This document shows positions 19,060 to 28,714 of a DNA stretch of 64,000 nucleotides, piece after piece. Source of the DNA: Rhizobium sp. G21 (GTDB lineage: Bacteria; Pseudomonadota; Alphaproteobacteria; Rhizobiales; Rhizobiaceae). The position numbers and the translations under genes are program-made. How positions within the stretch are numbered: the stretch's first letter is position 1; each line of letters starts with the position of its first letter. A model generated the notes under the pieces. The model ran no database searches. It was not told the origin of the DNA and saw only the letters and a program-made list of their open reading frames with translations. The DNA lies in the NCBI RefSeq assembly GCF_014158035.1, contig NZ_JACFXW010000001.1:2761001-2825000 (forward strand), written 5' to 3'.

Positions 19060-21127
19060 GGCCTCCGCCGACCCCGGGACCAATGCGCCTGCCGAGGTGA
19101 TGCGCATCGGGGAGCGTGTCCTGCTCTTCCCGAGCGCAGGTGCTTTGACACCCGTGCTGGAAACACTGTCCGAACGCCTTCTCGAGCTCAGGGCAGGAGC
19201 TTGCGCGTTCACCGCCGCAGTTCTTCGCTCGCCGCTGCAAGACGATCACGGATCCGCTATCCGCCTCTGTGCCGATTTTCGAAAATTTTCCGCGTTGATC
19301 GGTCTCGCCGACCATGAAACGGCGAGCCTGTTGAGATCCGTTTTCGGATTTGCCGGACCAATGCTGCAGCTCGACCGCGACCCATGCTTCAAGGCGCTCT
19401 TCGAAGGCCTTCTCGCCGGTGAATTGCGGAAAGCCACGCTCGCCCTCGATGTCTTCGGCGAGCAGGATTACGGGATCGTGTCTTTGCCGGGGCGGCTTGA
19501 CGTTGAAGACGGAGCTCTCCTGATTGCCGTCGATGACGGCTTGGAAATTCTGCGGCTCGGCGCGCCGGAACGACGTTTGTCCGCGCCACAGTCCGACAAG
19601 CGCATCGCCGCCATTCAACGACGCCGGTCTTTTGCGGAAGGCCGCTACTTGTTGATCGGGTCGAGGGAACTGTTCGACGCCACGGTCAAGACACAAGTTT
19701 ATCCGGATTTTCCAGCGCAGACGGAGCCTTGGCCGAACGGCGATCTCGATAAACTCGCTTTGCTCCAGGCTGCGGACGAGACTCTTGCCGGCGAGATCGA
19801 TCTTCATCGCGGCCGCACGACCAGGAGCGGCCAGGCGACGGATTGGGGCGCGAGTCTGGCTTTCACGCTGGAGGCGTGCGTGTCGATGCCGCATGGGCTT
19901 CTGATCGCCGGCTGGTGTTTTGATCCGGAAGAGCAGATCGAGGACGTCGTCGCCATCGATTATTCACTCGCGGATCCGGTTCTGTCGGATCAATGGCTCC
20001 TCACATCCGGGTCGGAAAAGATTTTCGGCGCCGAACGTGAGGGTAAACATGTCTCGGTCTTCGTCGGTCGGAAAGACGGCGCGCCCGCCTGTCAGGCCGT
20101 CACATTGCGACTTGGTCTCAAAAATGGCGGCGCCGTGTTCGTCAGCCCGGCATTGTTCGCGCGCGATCTCTCGACCCAGCGCGCGGCGGCGCTAAGCGTT
20201 CTGGCCAAGCAAGGCAGGAATGCGCGCGCCCTGTTCGACCATGTTTATCATCCGGCGCTCGCGCCGTTGCAGCAGACGCTGCTCGAGCGGCAGGAGGTGC
20301 TGGATATCTTGGATTTCGGGCGACGGTCTTCACGAAAAGCATCGCTGCTGATTCCGCTTTATCGCGACCTCTCCTTTATGCGGTCGCAATTGATGGCTTT
20401 CGCCCGAGACGCGGAGCTGGCGCAATCGGCCGAGATCATCTTCGTCGTCGACGATCCCCCGCTCGCCGATAGGGTGGCCGCCCTGATCGAAGGCGCGGCT
20501 TTCGTTTACGATCTCGACCTCAGAGTGGTGACGCTCAAGCAGAACGGCGGCTATGCGCAAGCCAACAATATCGCCGCTTCCATCGCCGAGGGCGAAACGC
20601 TCGTCCTGATGAATTCCGATGTCGTGCCCGATAAAGCGGGCTGGCTGGACCTGCTGCGAGACAAATTGGAGCCTATGCCGGCCTATTCGGCGGTCGGACC
20701 GAAACTTCTGTATGCAGACGGGTCGATCCAGCATGTGGGCATGCGTTTCAAACGATTTTCCGACGGCCTTTGGCGTAATTTTCACGATTGGAAAGGCTTT
20801 GCGCGTTATTTCCCGCCAACGCTGGTCGAGCGGCGCGTCGATGCGCTTACCGGCGCATGCCTGGTGATCCGAAAGAGCGACTTCCTCGCCGTCGGCGGCT
20901 TTTCCACCGATTATATCGGCGGCGACTTCGAAGACAGTGATCTCTGCCTGTCGCTCACCGCGCGAGGCGGTGAGATGGTCTGCGTTCCACGAGCCGAACT
21001 CTTCCATTTCGAACGGCAGTCGATCGGAGCGGAAGGTCCGTCCGAAAGGCCGGAAAGCGTCTACAACCGCCTTTTGCACACGCATCGCTGGAACGATGTC
21101 CTCGAAACGCTGGGAGCCGACGCATGA
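19049..21127 (+). CDS. Multidomain family 2 glycosyltransferase
   Basis: This 692-residue protein carries a GT2 (GT-A fold) domain at about 425-660. Motifs are SLLIPLYRDLSFM, NGGYAQANNIAASIAEGETLVLMNSDVVP (nucleotide-sugar and metal site, NSD in place of DxD) and GGDFEDSDLCLSLTARG. The N-terminal 270 residues are not recognised, and about 270-375 holds a beta-domain with a GWCFDPEEQIEDV core like the GWA domain of the downstream 23.7-kb protein. No membrane segment is evident. It overlaps hlyD at its start and the next glycosyltransferase by four bases (ATGA), so the set is strongly coupled. The donor and acceptor are unknown; it probably extends a surface glycan or decorates the secreted product. 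Confidence 0.83.
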   Translation: MSNKASADPGTNAPAEVMRIGERVLLFPSAGALTPVLETLSERLLELRAGACAFTAAVLRSPLQDDHGSAIRLCADFRKFSALIGLADHETASLLRSVFGFAGPMLQLDRDPCFKALFEGLLAGELRKATLALDVFGEQDYGIVSLPGRLDVEDGALLIAVDDGLEILRLGAPERRLSAPQSDKRIAAIQRRRSFAEGRYLLIGSRELFDATVKTQVYPDFPAQTEPWPNGDLDKLALLQAADETLAGEIDLHRGRTTRSGQATDWGASLAFTLEACVSMPHGLLIAGWCFDPEEQIEDVVAIDYSLADPVLSDQWLLTSGSEKIFGAEREGKHVSVFVGRKDGAPACQAVTLRLGLKNGGAVFVSPALFARDLSTQRAAALSVLAKQGRNARALFDHVYHPALAPLQQTLLERQEVLDILDFGRRSSRKASLLIPLYRDLSFMRSQLMAFARDAELAQSAEIIFVVDDPPLADRVAALIEGAAFVYDLDLRVVTLKQNGGYAQANNIAASIAEGETLVLMNSDVVPDKAGWLDLLRDKLEPMPAYSAVGPKLLYADGSIQHVGMRFKRFSDGLWRNFHDWKGFARYFPPTLVERRVDALTGACLVIRKSDFLAVGGFSTDYIGGDFEDSDLCLSLTARGGEMVCVPRAELFHFERQSIGAEGPSERPESVYNRLLHTHRWNDVLETLGADA

Positions 21128-22404
21128 GCGCCCAAACGCTCCGTATCCTCCAGATCGCCCACAATCACCCGCTCTTTCCGGCGGGCGGCACCGAGGCGGT
21201 TGCGATGTCGCTGCATCGGCAGGCGCTCGCCGAGGGGTTGGACAGCTGGTTCCTCGGTGCGCTCGACAAGGATCTCGCCGTCCCGCACCCGGGAACGCAT
21301 ATGATGGCGCTGAGCGACGATCAGCGGGAAGCGGCGTTGTTCACCGACAGTTTCGATTATTTCATGCTCGCACAGCCCGATCACTTCGGCTTCCTGCGTG
21401 AGTTCGGCGATTATCTGGAAGCTCTCCAGCCCGATGTCGTCCATTTTCACCACGTCATCAATTTCGGCCTCGAGGCGCTGTTCGCGGCGCGACGGCGGCT
21501 CCCGACCGCCCGGATCGTCCTGACGCTGCACGATTACTATTTGATCTGCGCCAACAACGGCCAGCTCTTCAAGCATCATGACCAGACCCGATGCGACGGG
21601 CCGAGCCTGATCCAATGTCGCAAATGTCTGCCGTCGATCAGCCCAGAGCGACTGAAGCTTCGGCAAATCGATGTCGCCGCGGCGCTGTCGGTCTGCGACG
21701 CGCTGGTGTCGCCGTCGATGTTTCTCAAGGACAAGATCGAAGGCGTCTTCGATCTCGCCCAGCCGGTGACGTTCATCGAAAACGGCTATCTCGGTTCGGC
21801 GGACGTCCCGGACTCGCCGGAGGCGAAGGGTGGGACGACGGTGTTCGGCTATTTCGGCAATGTCTCGGCGATCAAGGGGCTCGATCATCTGCTCGAGGCG
21901 CTGGCCATGCTCAAGGCCGCCGGCGTGACAGGCTTCCGCCTGCACGTGCATGGATCCCAGCTCTACAAGGATCCTGACTTCCAGGCGCGGCTCGACGCGG
22001 CGTTGGCCGAGATCAAGGGTGACGTCCGGTTCTTCGGCGCCTATCGTCCCGAGGACCTGCCCATGCTGATGGCGGATGTCGATTGCGTGGTCTTCCCGTC
22101 CATCTGGTGGGAAAACGCGCCGCTGGTGGTCTATGAAGCTTTGCACCACGCCAGAGAGATCATCGCCTATCCCCACGGCGGCGCCGCGGAAATTCTCGCC
22201 CGGCATCAGGCCGGCAGGTTGGCCCGCAGGTCCGACGTCGCCTCGCTCGCTGCGGCGCTGCGGGCGTTTCTCGACCGCGGGACCGAAGCCGTTTCGGTCG
22301 CACCGCGCCGCCTCCCCGGACCGGCGGATCTTCTCCACGCGCATCTGGCGCTTTATCGCGACGGCGCTTCCACCGAAAACAGGCTGTCGACCGCCGCCCT
22401 GTGA
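21124..22404 (+). CDS. Family 4-type glycosyltransferase
   Basis: This 426-residue GT-B-fold protein begins with a glycine-rich acceptor-side loop (HNHPLFPAGGTEAVAM). The C-terminal donor domain shows FGYFGNVSAIKGLDHLLEAL and the acidic VFPSIWWENAPLVVYEA motif, with the E-x7-E pattern of GT4 enzymes. A C-x-n-C pair (QCRKCLPSI) precedes the donor domain and is a feature of a subgroup from polysaccharide clusters. The gene is translationally coupled to the GT2 gene upstream. Its last 52 bases overlap, tail to tail, the corrected end of the opposite-strand glycosyltransferase. Confidence 0.87.
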   Translation: MSAQTLRILQIAHNHPLFPAGGTEAVAMSLHRQALAEGLDSWFLGALDKDLAVPHPGTHMMALSDDQREAALFTDSFDYFMLAQPDHFGFLREFGDYLEALQPDVVHFHHVINFGLEALFAARRRLPTARIVLTLHDYYLICANNGQLFKHHDQTRCDGPSLIQCRKCLPSISPERLKLRQIDVAAALSVCDALVSPSMFLKDKIEGVFDLAQPVTFIENGYLGSADVPDSPEAKGGTTVFGYFGNVSAIKGLDHLLEALAMLKAAGVTGFRLHVHGSQLYKDPDFQARLDAALAEIKGDVRFFGAYRPEDLPMLMADVDCVVFPSIWWENAPLVVYEALHHAREIIAYPHGGAAEILARHQAGRLARRSDVASLAAALRAFLDRGTEAVSVAPRRLPGPADLLHAHLALYRDGASTENRLSTAAL

Positions 22405-23587
22405 CGATTCAAGGCATGGTCGGCATCCCACCGCGCGAGGATCGTCTCGCGCGCTTTGCGGCGCATACGGTCGACGCCGTCACCGCCGTCCAGCGCCCGC
22501 AGCGCCGCGCCTCGGCGATCGCCGAGGGATCGAAGAAATCCGCCAGAAACCCGTTCTCCCCGTCGGTGACGAATTCGCGCACCGGCGCCGTGTTCGAGCC
22601 GATGAAGGCGCAGCCCGTCGACAGCGCTTCGAGCGCCGACCAGGACAGCACGAAAGGCACGGTCAGGTAGATATGCGCGGCCGAAACCTGCAGCACCCGC
22701 CGATAACTGTCATAGGGCAGGGAGCCGACGAAATGCGCGCGCGCCATATCGAGATCGGCCTCGGCCATCACCTCGTCGAAATGCGCTTCCGTGTCGTGCC
22801 CCGAGCCGTAATAGACCGTGCGGTCGCCCACCACGATCGCCTCGACCCGCCGATCCCGTTTCTGAAGCTTTTCTAGAGCGCCGATGAACGGCTTGAAGCC
22901 GCGAAATGGATCGGATCCCCGCGCCACATAAGTGACGACGCGGTCGCCATGTCGGAACGTCCGGCCGGCTGGCGTCGTGTAGGTCGCATCGGGATCGGGC
23001 TTGAGAAGGTCGGTGTCGACGCCGTCGGGGAGCACCTGGATCGCCGATCGGATCGCTGCCGGGAATTGCGACCTCTGCCACTCCGTCGGCGATATCATCA
23101 GGTCCGCCCGCATCAGATCCGACAAGATCGGCATATTGAGAAGGCTGGTCAGGAAGCGGTTCACGTAGCCGCGATCGCCCTCCAGAAACTCCGTGCTCTC
23201 GGCGTTGTTGTTGTAGAACCACTCGCAATATTTGACATATTTGGCGTCGGGAAACACATCCTGCACGAATGCGCCGGTGCCCCAGCCCGTATGGCCATAG
23301 ACGATGTCGGGGATCCAGCCATCGTCTCGAAGCATGAGCGCCCGTTTGACGACGCTCGCCGATTCCCGGATATATTGTTCGGTTTCGAACAAAGAATGAT
23401 GTTCGGGGCGATCGACCTCGACCTCCTGCCCATATTCGACCATCCGCACGCCGTCGACCGGCGGATTGCTCCGCCCGTCCTTCAGTCCGCGATGAAGCGC
23501 GATCACATCATGGCCGCGGGCCACGTAATCGCGCGCGATCCGCGCGAACTGCCCCGGAAAATAGTGATGGATGAACAGGATCTTCAT
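22353..23587 (-). CDS. Family 4-type glycosyltransferase on the opposite strand, frameshifted near its end
   Basis: From ATG 23587 the protein reads MKILFIHHYFPGQFARIA and continues as a GT-B glycosyltransferase with HGDRVVTYVARGSDPFRGF, VVGDRTVYYGSG, and the donor-site segment TVPFVLSWSALEALSTGCAFIGSNTAPVREFV. Near 22504-22508 one G appears lost; restoring it continues the protein as ARALRALDGG to TAA at 22353-22355, giving about 411 residues. The uncorrected frame ends in an Arg-rich tail unlike the family. Corrected, the gene overlaps the previous glycosyltransferase by 52 bases in convergent orientation. Confidence 0.83.
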
Positions 23588-23675
23588 GGCGATCGCCTTG
23601 TTGGCAGTCATCTGGGGCGGCAATTCTCCCGGTCTTCACGCTTCGTCCAAAGGCGCGCTCGAGACGAAACGACCG

Positions 23676-24262
23676 TCAGAAAATGCCGAACAGACGCTTG
23701 CGCTTCTTCGGGCTCATCTCAGCCGTCAGCTTGCGCAGCGACTCGTCGATGCGCATGATGAACACTTCCGTGGCGTCCAGCCGGCTTTCGATGGCGATCA
23801 GTCGGTCGGCGACATTATCCGGCAGATCTACAGAAGCCGCAGGACGGGCCTGATGCGCTTCGATCTGCTCCGCGACCTGCTCCGACAGCGAGTCGATCTC
23901 CTCCTTCAACTGCTGGATCGCCGCGTCATACTGCTCTCCGAAGGCATGCAACAGCGTATCGATCTTGCGATCGTCGCTCGACGCGATCGGCAAAGGCGCC
24001 TCCCCGAGCGGACCGATTGCGCAATCACCATCAAGCCGTCCAAAGAGGTGATATGCGGCGCGAGCACGACATGAAACGCGTGATCGCCCTTGCCGATCTC
24101 CGCGTCGACCAGATCGACGCGCTCGATATTGGCGACGCCGCTGCCGACCACCTGCTGGCCGTACATGACCCGGATGACGAGATGCTCGTCCGGGTTATCC
24201 TCGTTGAACGCCCAGCCAACCAGCTTCCCATCAACCAATTCGTCCGCGCGGCCTGTCAACAT
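23676..24262 (-). CDS. GWA-type beta-domain and coiled-coil protein, frameshifted
   Basis: Residues 1-85 (from ATG 24262) match a small beta-domain often seen beside or fused to glycosyltransferases in alphaproteobacterial glycan clusters (LVGWAFNEDNPDEHLVIRV, then IERVDLVDAEIGKGDHAF). A lost G in the run complementary to 24002-24005 joins it to a helical C-terminus (DRKIDTLLHAFGEQYD..., with KEEIDSLSEQVAEQIEAH as a coiled coil), ending in a basic SPKKRKRLFGIF tail. Total length is about 195 residues. It lies 88 bases upstream of the minus-strand glycosyltransferase and is probably co-transcribed. Its function is unknown; a scaffold for glycan enzymes is plausible. Confidence 0.7.
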
Positions 24263-24275
24263 GGCGTCGCTCTCC

Positions 24276-25079
24276 TCAGAATGTCAGATTTGCAATGACC
24301 GGCACATGATCCGACGGCTTGTCCCAGCCGCGGGCGTCGCGCAGGATCTCGACGCCGGTCAGGTGCGGAGCGAGGTCGGGGGACGACCAGACATGGTCGA
24401 GCCGGCGGCCACGGTCGGAGGCGGCCCAGTCGGCGGCGCGGTAGCTCCACCAGGTGTAGAGCTTGGCGGGTTCGGGCATATGCCGGCGCATCAGGTCCAC
24501 CCAGCCGCCCCGAGCGATCACGTCGAGCAGGCCTTCGGTCTCCACCGGCGTGTGGCTGACGATCTTCAGCATCTGCTTGTGCGACCAGACGTCGTGTTCG
24601 AGCGGCGCGATGTTGAGGTCGCCGACGAGAATGCTGGAGACGCCGGGCTCGCCATCGGCCCTCATCCCCTTCATCTCCTCGATATAGTCGAGTTTGTGGG
24701 CGAATTTCGGATTTTTCACTGCATCCGGTTCGTCGCCGCCGGCCGGCACGTAGAAATTATGCAGCCGGATGCGTTTGCCGCCCGCCTCGAACAGCGCCGA
24801 GACATGGCGCGCATGGCCGACATTGCCGTGGTCGCGGCGATCGATCTCCGACAGCGGCAGTTTGGAGATAATGGCGACGCCGTGATAGCCCTTCTGGCCA
24901 TTGATCGCCTGATGTCGATAGCCACGGGCGTTAAAGGCCTCGGCGGGAAACAGCTCATTGGCGCATTTGGTTTCCTGAAGGCAGAGAATGTCGGGATTCT
25001 TCTCGTCGAGCAGTTTCTCGACGATCGGCAGTCTCAGTCGGACGGAATTGATGTTCCAGGTGGCAAGCGTCAGCGTCAT
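24276..25079 (-). CDS. xthA: Exodeoxyribonuclease III
   Basis: This 267-residue enzyme is an AP endonuclease/3'-5' exonuclease of base-excision repair. Motifs of the EEP fold are all present: ATWNINSVR, LQETK (metal Glu), YHGVAIISK, LVGDLNIAP (catalytic Asp/Asn), RLDHVW, and the C-terminal SDHVPV catalytic Asp-His. The length is normal. It lies downstream of lolA and ftsK on the same strand, a gene order common in Rhizobiales. About 110 bases with a hairpin separate it from lolA. The GWA-domain gene begins 13 bases beyond its stop. Confidence 0.95.
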   Translation of the reverse strand: MTLTLATWNINSVRLRLPIVEKLLDEKNPDILCLQETKCANELFPAEAFNARGYRHQAINGQKGYHGVAIISKLPLSEIDRRDHGNVGHARHVSALFEAGGKRIRLHNFYVPAGGDEPDAVKNPKFAHKLDYIEEMKGMRADGEPGVSSILVGDLNIAPLEHDVWSHKQMLKIVSHTPVETEGLLDVIARGGWVDLMRRHMPEPAKLYTWWSYRAADWAASDRGRRLDHVWSSPDLAPHLTGVEILRDARGWDKPSDHVPVIANLTF

Positions 25080-25121
25080 AAAGATTCGTCCGTTTGTTTT
25101 GGCCGGACACTAAACGAACGG

Positions 25122-25149
25122 CCCGAAAATCCCAATCGATTTTCAGGCC
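25122..25149. other. Hairpin between lolA and xthA
   Basis: Arms GCCCGAAAATC (25122-25132) and GATTTTCAGGC (25139-25149) pair over 11 positions with one G-T wobble and a 6-base loop. No T-run follows on the minus strand, so it is not a typical terminator. It may stabilise or attenuate the lolA-xthA transcript. Confidence 0.45.
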
Positions 25150-25189
25150 GTCGACGCGATATGCTTCGTCACATCAAGTAAGAAGGCGT

Positions 25190-25836
25190 TCAACGTTGCT
25201 TGGCGAGGATTTCCGGCGGCATGCGGAACACGCGATCGTCGAAGGACAGGCCCGTCTGCACATTGAAGATCATCACGGACGTGTCCTTGCCCTGATTGTC
25301 GGTGATGGTCCACTGCCGGAGGTCATAGGTCTTGGGATCGAACATCATGGTGATGGTCGAGTCGGCGAAGAGAGAGCGGTCGCCGAGCTTGATGGTGATG
25401 AGATCGGGCTCTTCCTTGACGCCGCGCACCATCTTTCCGGTCAGGTCGATCTTGTTGTCGAGCAGCAAAGCGAGCGGTGTCTTCGACAGCGGATAGAGAT
25501 CCCAGGTCTTCAATTTGACATTGCCGATCGCCACGTTGCGGCCGTCGGAGATCACCCGCATCGGCGAGGGGTTCTCATAATTGAAGCGGATCTTGCCGGG
25601 CCGTTCGAGAAAGAACTTGCCGCCGGTCTGCTCGCCGCGCGGGCCGAACTGCACGAATTCACCCCCATGGTCTTCACCGAGGAAAAGTGGTCGGCGATGG
25701 TTTGCGCGACCGACTTGGATTGGGCGGCGGCGAAATCGACAGGCGACAAAGCCAGCAAAGCCGTAAAGCCCAGGCTCGCCAGCACGGAGCGGCGGCTGGC
25801 GGTCTTGAGCGGCGTTTGAAGCGTCTTGCGCGTCAT
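25190..25836 (-). CDS. lolA: Outer-membrane lipoprotein carrier LolA-like protein, frameshifted
   Basis: The protein is a periplasmic lipoprotein chaperone of the LolA fold. From ATG 25836 it starts with a basic region and twin-arginine-like SRRSVLASLG followed by a hydrophobic stretch and AAAQ, a clear signal peptide. The first frame then breaks at the five-C run 25662-25666 (one base lost). The second frame continues GEFVQFGPRGEQTGGKFFLERPGKIRFNYE, a LolA hallmark, and ends EILAKQR. The corrected product is about 215 residues. It lies 79 bases downstream of ftsK on the same strand, matching the usual rhizobial ftsK-lolA-xthA order. Confidence 0.87.
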
Positions 25837-25914
25837 TCTGGTCTCCTTTTTGGCCTTTTCTCCATAGAAAGTGCGGCGCCTTCAAGGCGTTCCGCACAGG
25901 ATGCGAAAAAGCGC

Positions 25915-28595
25915 CTAGCGTGCGAGGACGTCGTCCTCGGTGGGCACGAGGATCTCGCGCTTGCCGGCATGGTTGGCGGGTCCGACGATGCCCTCCTTCT
26001 CCATTCGTTCGATGATCGAGGCGGCGCGGTTGTAGCCGATTCCCAGGCGACGCTGGATATAGGACGTCGAGGCCTTGCCGTCGCGCAACACCACGGCCAC
26101 CGCCTGGTCGTAGGGATCGTCCGATTCCGCCATATTGCCGGTTCCGGCGGGTCCATGGCCGCCCTCGCCATCCTCGTCCTCGTCTTCGGTGATGGCGTCG
26201 AGATATTGCGGCGACCCTTGAGTCTTCAGGAAGGCGACCACATCCTCGACCTCGCCGTCGGAGACGAAGGGGCCGTGAACGCGCTGAATGCGTCCGCCGC
26301 CGGCCATATAGAGCATGTCGCCCATGCCGAGCAGCTGTTCGGCGCCCTGTTCGCCCAAAATGGTGCGGCTGTCGATCTTCGACGTCACCTGGAAGGAGAT
26401 GCGAGTGGGGAAGTTGGCCTTGATCGTGCCGGTGATCACGTCGACGGAAGGACGCTGGGTGGCCATGATGACATGGATGCCGGCGGCGCGGGCCATCTGG
26501 GCCAGCCGCTGCACGGCGCCCTCGATATCCTTGCCGGCCACCATCATCAGGTCGGCCATTTCGTCGATGATCACCACGATATAGGGCAGCGGCTTGAGGT
26601 CGAATTCCTCACTCTCATAGATCGCCTCGCCGGTCTGGCGGTCGAAGCCGGTCTGCACCGTGCGGGTGATCTGCTCGCCTTTTCGTGCGCCTGGGTCACG
26701 CGGGCGTTGAAGCCGTCGATATTGCGAACGCCGATCTTGGACATCTTCTTGTAGCGCTCTTCCATTTCGCGCACCGTCCATTTCAGCGCCACGACGGCCT
26801 TCTTCGGATCGGTGACGACGGGCGAGAGCAGATGCGGAATGCCGTCATAGACGGACAGTTCGAGCATCTTGGGATCGATCATGATCAGGCGGCACTGTTC
26901 CGGCGTCATCTTGTAGAGCAGCGACAGGATCATGGTGTTGATGGCCACCGACTTGCCCGAGCCGGTGGTGCCGGCGACGAGCAGATGCGGCATCTTGGCG
27001 AGATCGGCGATCACGGGTTCGCCGCCGATCGTCTTGCCGAGCGCGACGCCGAGCTTGGCCTTGGAGCCGTCGAAATCGCGCGAGGCGAACATTTCGCGAA
27101 GATAGACCATCTCTCTGTTGCGGTTCGGCAGTTCGATGCCGATGGCGTTGCGGCCGGGCACGACGGCGACGCGGGCGGCGATGGCGCTCATCGAGCGGGC
27201 GATGTCGTCGGCCAGCCCGATGACGCGGGAGGATTTGATCCCCGGCGCCGGCTCGAGTTCATAAAGCGTCACCACCGGGCCGGGGCGGACATGGATGATG
27301 TTGCCCTTGACGCCGAAATCGTCGAGCACGCCTTCGAGAATGCGGGCGTTCTGCTCCAGAGCGTCGGTCGACAGCGTCGCGTCGCGCGCCACGTTCTTCG
27401 GCTCTGCGAGCAGACCGATCGGCGGCAGGTCGAAGCCGTTGTCGGTGCGGGGCGCGGGCTGGATGGAGCGCGCGGCCATGCGCGGCTGCGGCGCACGGGC
27501 GGCTTGCGGCTGCGGGGCTGGCTGTATCGGCGCCGGGCGGCGGGCGCCGCGCGGTTCGGCCTTCACAGTCCAGTCGCCGTCGTCGTCGTCCTCGTCGTCC
27601 GCCAGCAGGCCGGCGGGACGGTGGCGGTCGAGCTCCAGCGCGTCGTCGTCCTCTTCCTCGTCGTCATCGTAACCGGCGTCGAGCGGCGGCGAAGAGATGA
27701 TGCGGCGGAGATAGGGGCGCTTGTCTTCGCTGAGATCCGGCTCCACCCGTCCGCCCGCCGATTGCAGGCCGAATTCCTCGTCGTTGAGATCGAAGGGATG
27801 CTCGATGTCGCGGCGCGATTGCGGGCGTCCCTGCTTGCCGGCCATCCGGCGCATCCGCGCCTTGAGCGAAAACATCGCATGCGCCGCATAGCCGCGGATG
27901 AAGGCGAAGGCGCTTTCGCGCTCGTCGTCTTCCTCGATCAGGCTCGCCTGTTGCGACGCGCGGGCATGCCGGATCGGCATCACGGCGCGGGCTTCGTCTT
28001 CCTCGTTTTCTTCCGGCTCTTCGGTGACGATCAGATTGGCGGCGAAGGCGAGCAGGCCGAAAGCGGGCGCGGCGCAGATCGTTCCGATCACGGCGGCGAG
28101 GGCGCCTTGCGGATAGGCGCCGATGAACAGGCCGGGAAATTTCAGGATCATGTCGCCGAACACGCCGCCGAGCCCGTTGGGAATCGGCCATGTCGCCGGC
28201 GCCTGGAAGCACGACAGGGCCCCCGCCGCCAGCACAGAGCCGGCGAACCAGGCCGCGCCGCGCTTGATCAACCGGTAGACCGGCACATTGAGGATCATCA
28301 TCAGCGCCCAGGCGAAAACGGGCAGCAGCGCCATCACCGAGGCCAGGCCGAAGAACTGCATCATCATGTCGGCGAAATAGGCGCCGCCGGAGCCGAGCAG
28401 ATTGGTCGGCTCGCGGGACGTGGCGTTGGAATAGCTGGGGTCCAGCACGTCCCAGGTCGACAGCGCGGTGACGGCCAGGCCGAGAAGGCCGAGCAGCGCG
28501 AAGCCCGACACCGCCTTGGTCTGTCGCCAGAGGAAGGAGGTCAGGATAAAGCGCAGGGAGCGGTTTTCGTAGTCCGCCGGGATGCTTCTCGCCAT
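25915..28595 (-). CDS. ftsK: DNA translocase FtsK, frameshifted
   Basis: FtsK is the septal DNA pump that clears chromosome termini at division. The start ATG 28595 ([13 protein letters not shown]) is chosen; an in-frame ATG at 28631 is possible. The N-terminus has four or five membrane segments within the first 190 residues, followed by a charged, proline-rich linker. The motor domain has [14 protein letters not shown] (Walker A) and [16 protein letters not shown] (Walker B). The C-terminal gamma winged helix reads [22 protein letters not shown], the KOPS-binding part. One G is missing at the position of 26678-26679, splitting the gene after VTQAHEK. Corrected length is about 893 residues. 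The gene is essential or near-essential, so the break is unlikely to be real. Confidence 0.93.
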
Positions 28596-28679
28596 GGATG
28601 TCGACTCGCCGCGTTCGCAAATGCCGTTCACGGCCGCTGAGAAACGCGGCCAGATTGCTCGAACTTTAGCGGCAGAGAG

Positions 28680-28696
28680 TTAATCGAGCATTAACC
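28680..28696. promoter_or_regulatory. Full CtrA-type binding site upstream of ftsK
   Basis: TTAA (28680-28683), seven bases, then TTAACC (28691-28696) matches the alphaproteobacterial CtrA consensus TTAA-N7-TTAA(C). It lies about 85-100 bases upstream of the chosen ftsK start. A further TTAACC half-site occurs at 28714-28719, inside the 3' end of rhaK. CtrA control of a cell-division gene is expected in this group. The spacing is exact, but no experiment supports it. Confidence 0.55.
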
Positions 28697-28714
28697 ATGG
28701 GTGTTCGGCGGGCG

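Noticed and set aside
11120..24275. Insertion sequence or phage origin for the glycan/RTX island
   Set aside because: No transposase, integrase or terminal direct repeats were found within or beside it; island status rests only on gene content and base composition.
26685..28640. 651-codon plus-strand frame antisense to ftsK
   Set aside because: Composition is that of a shadow frame in GC-rich DNA (His/Gly/Arg/Asp runs), with no family motif; ftsK on the other strand is clear.
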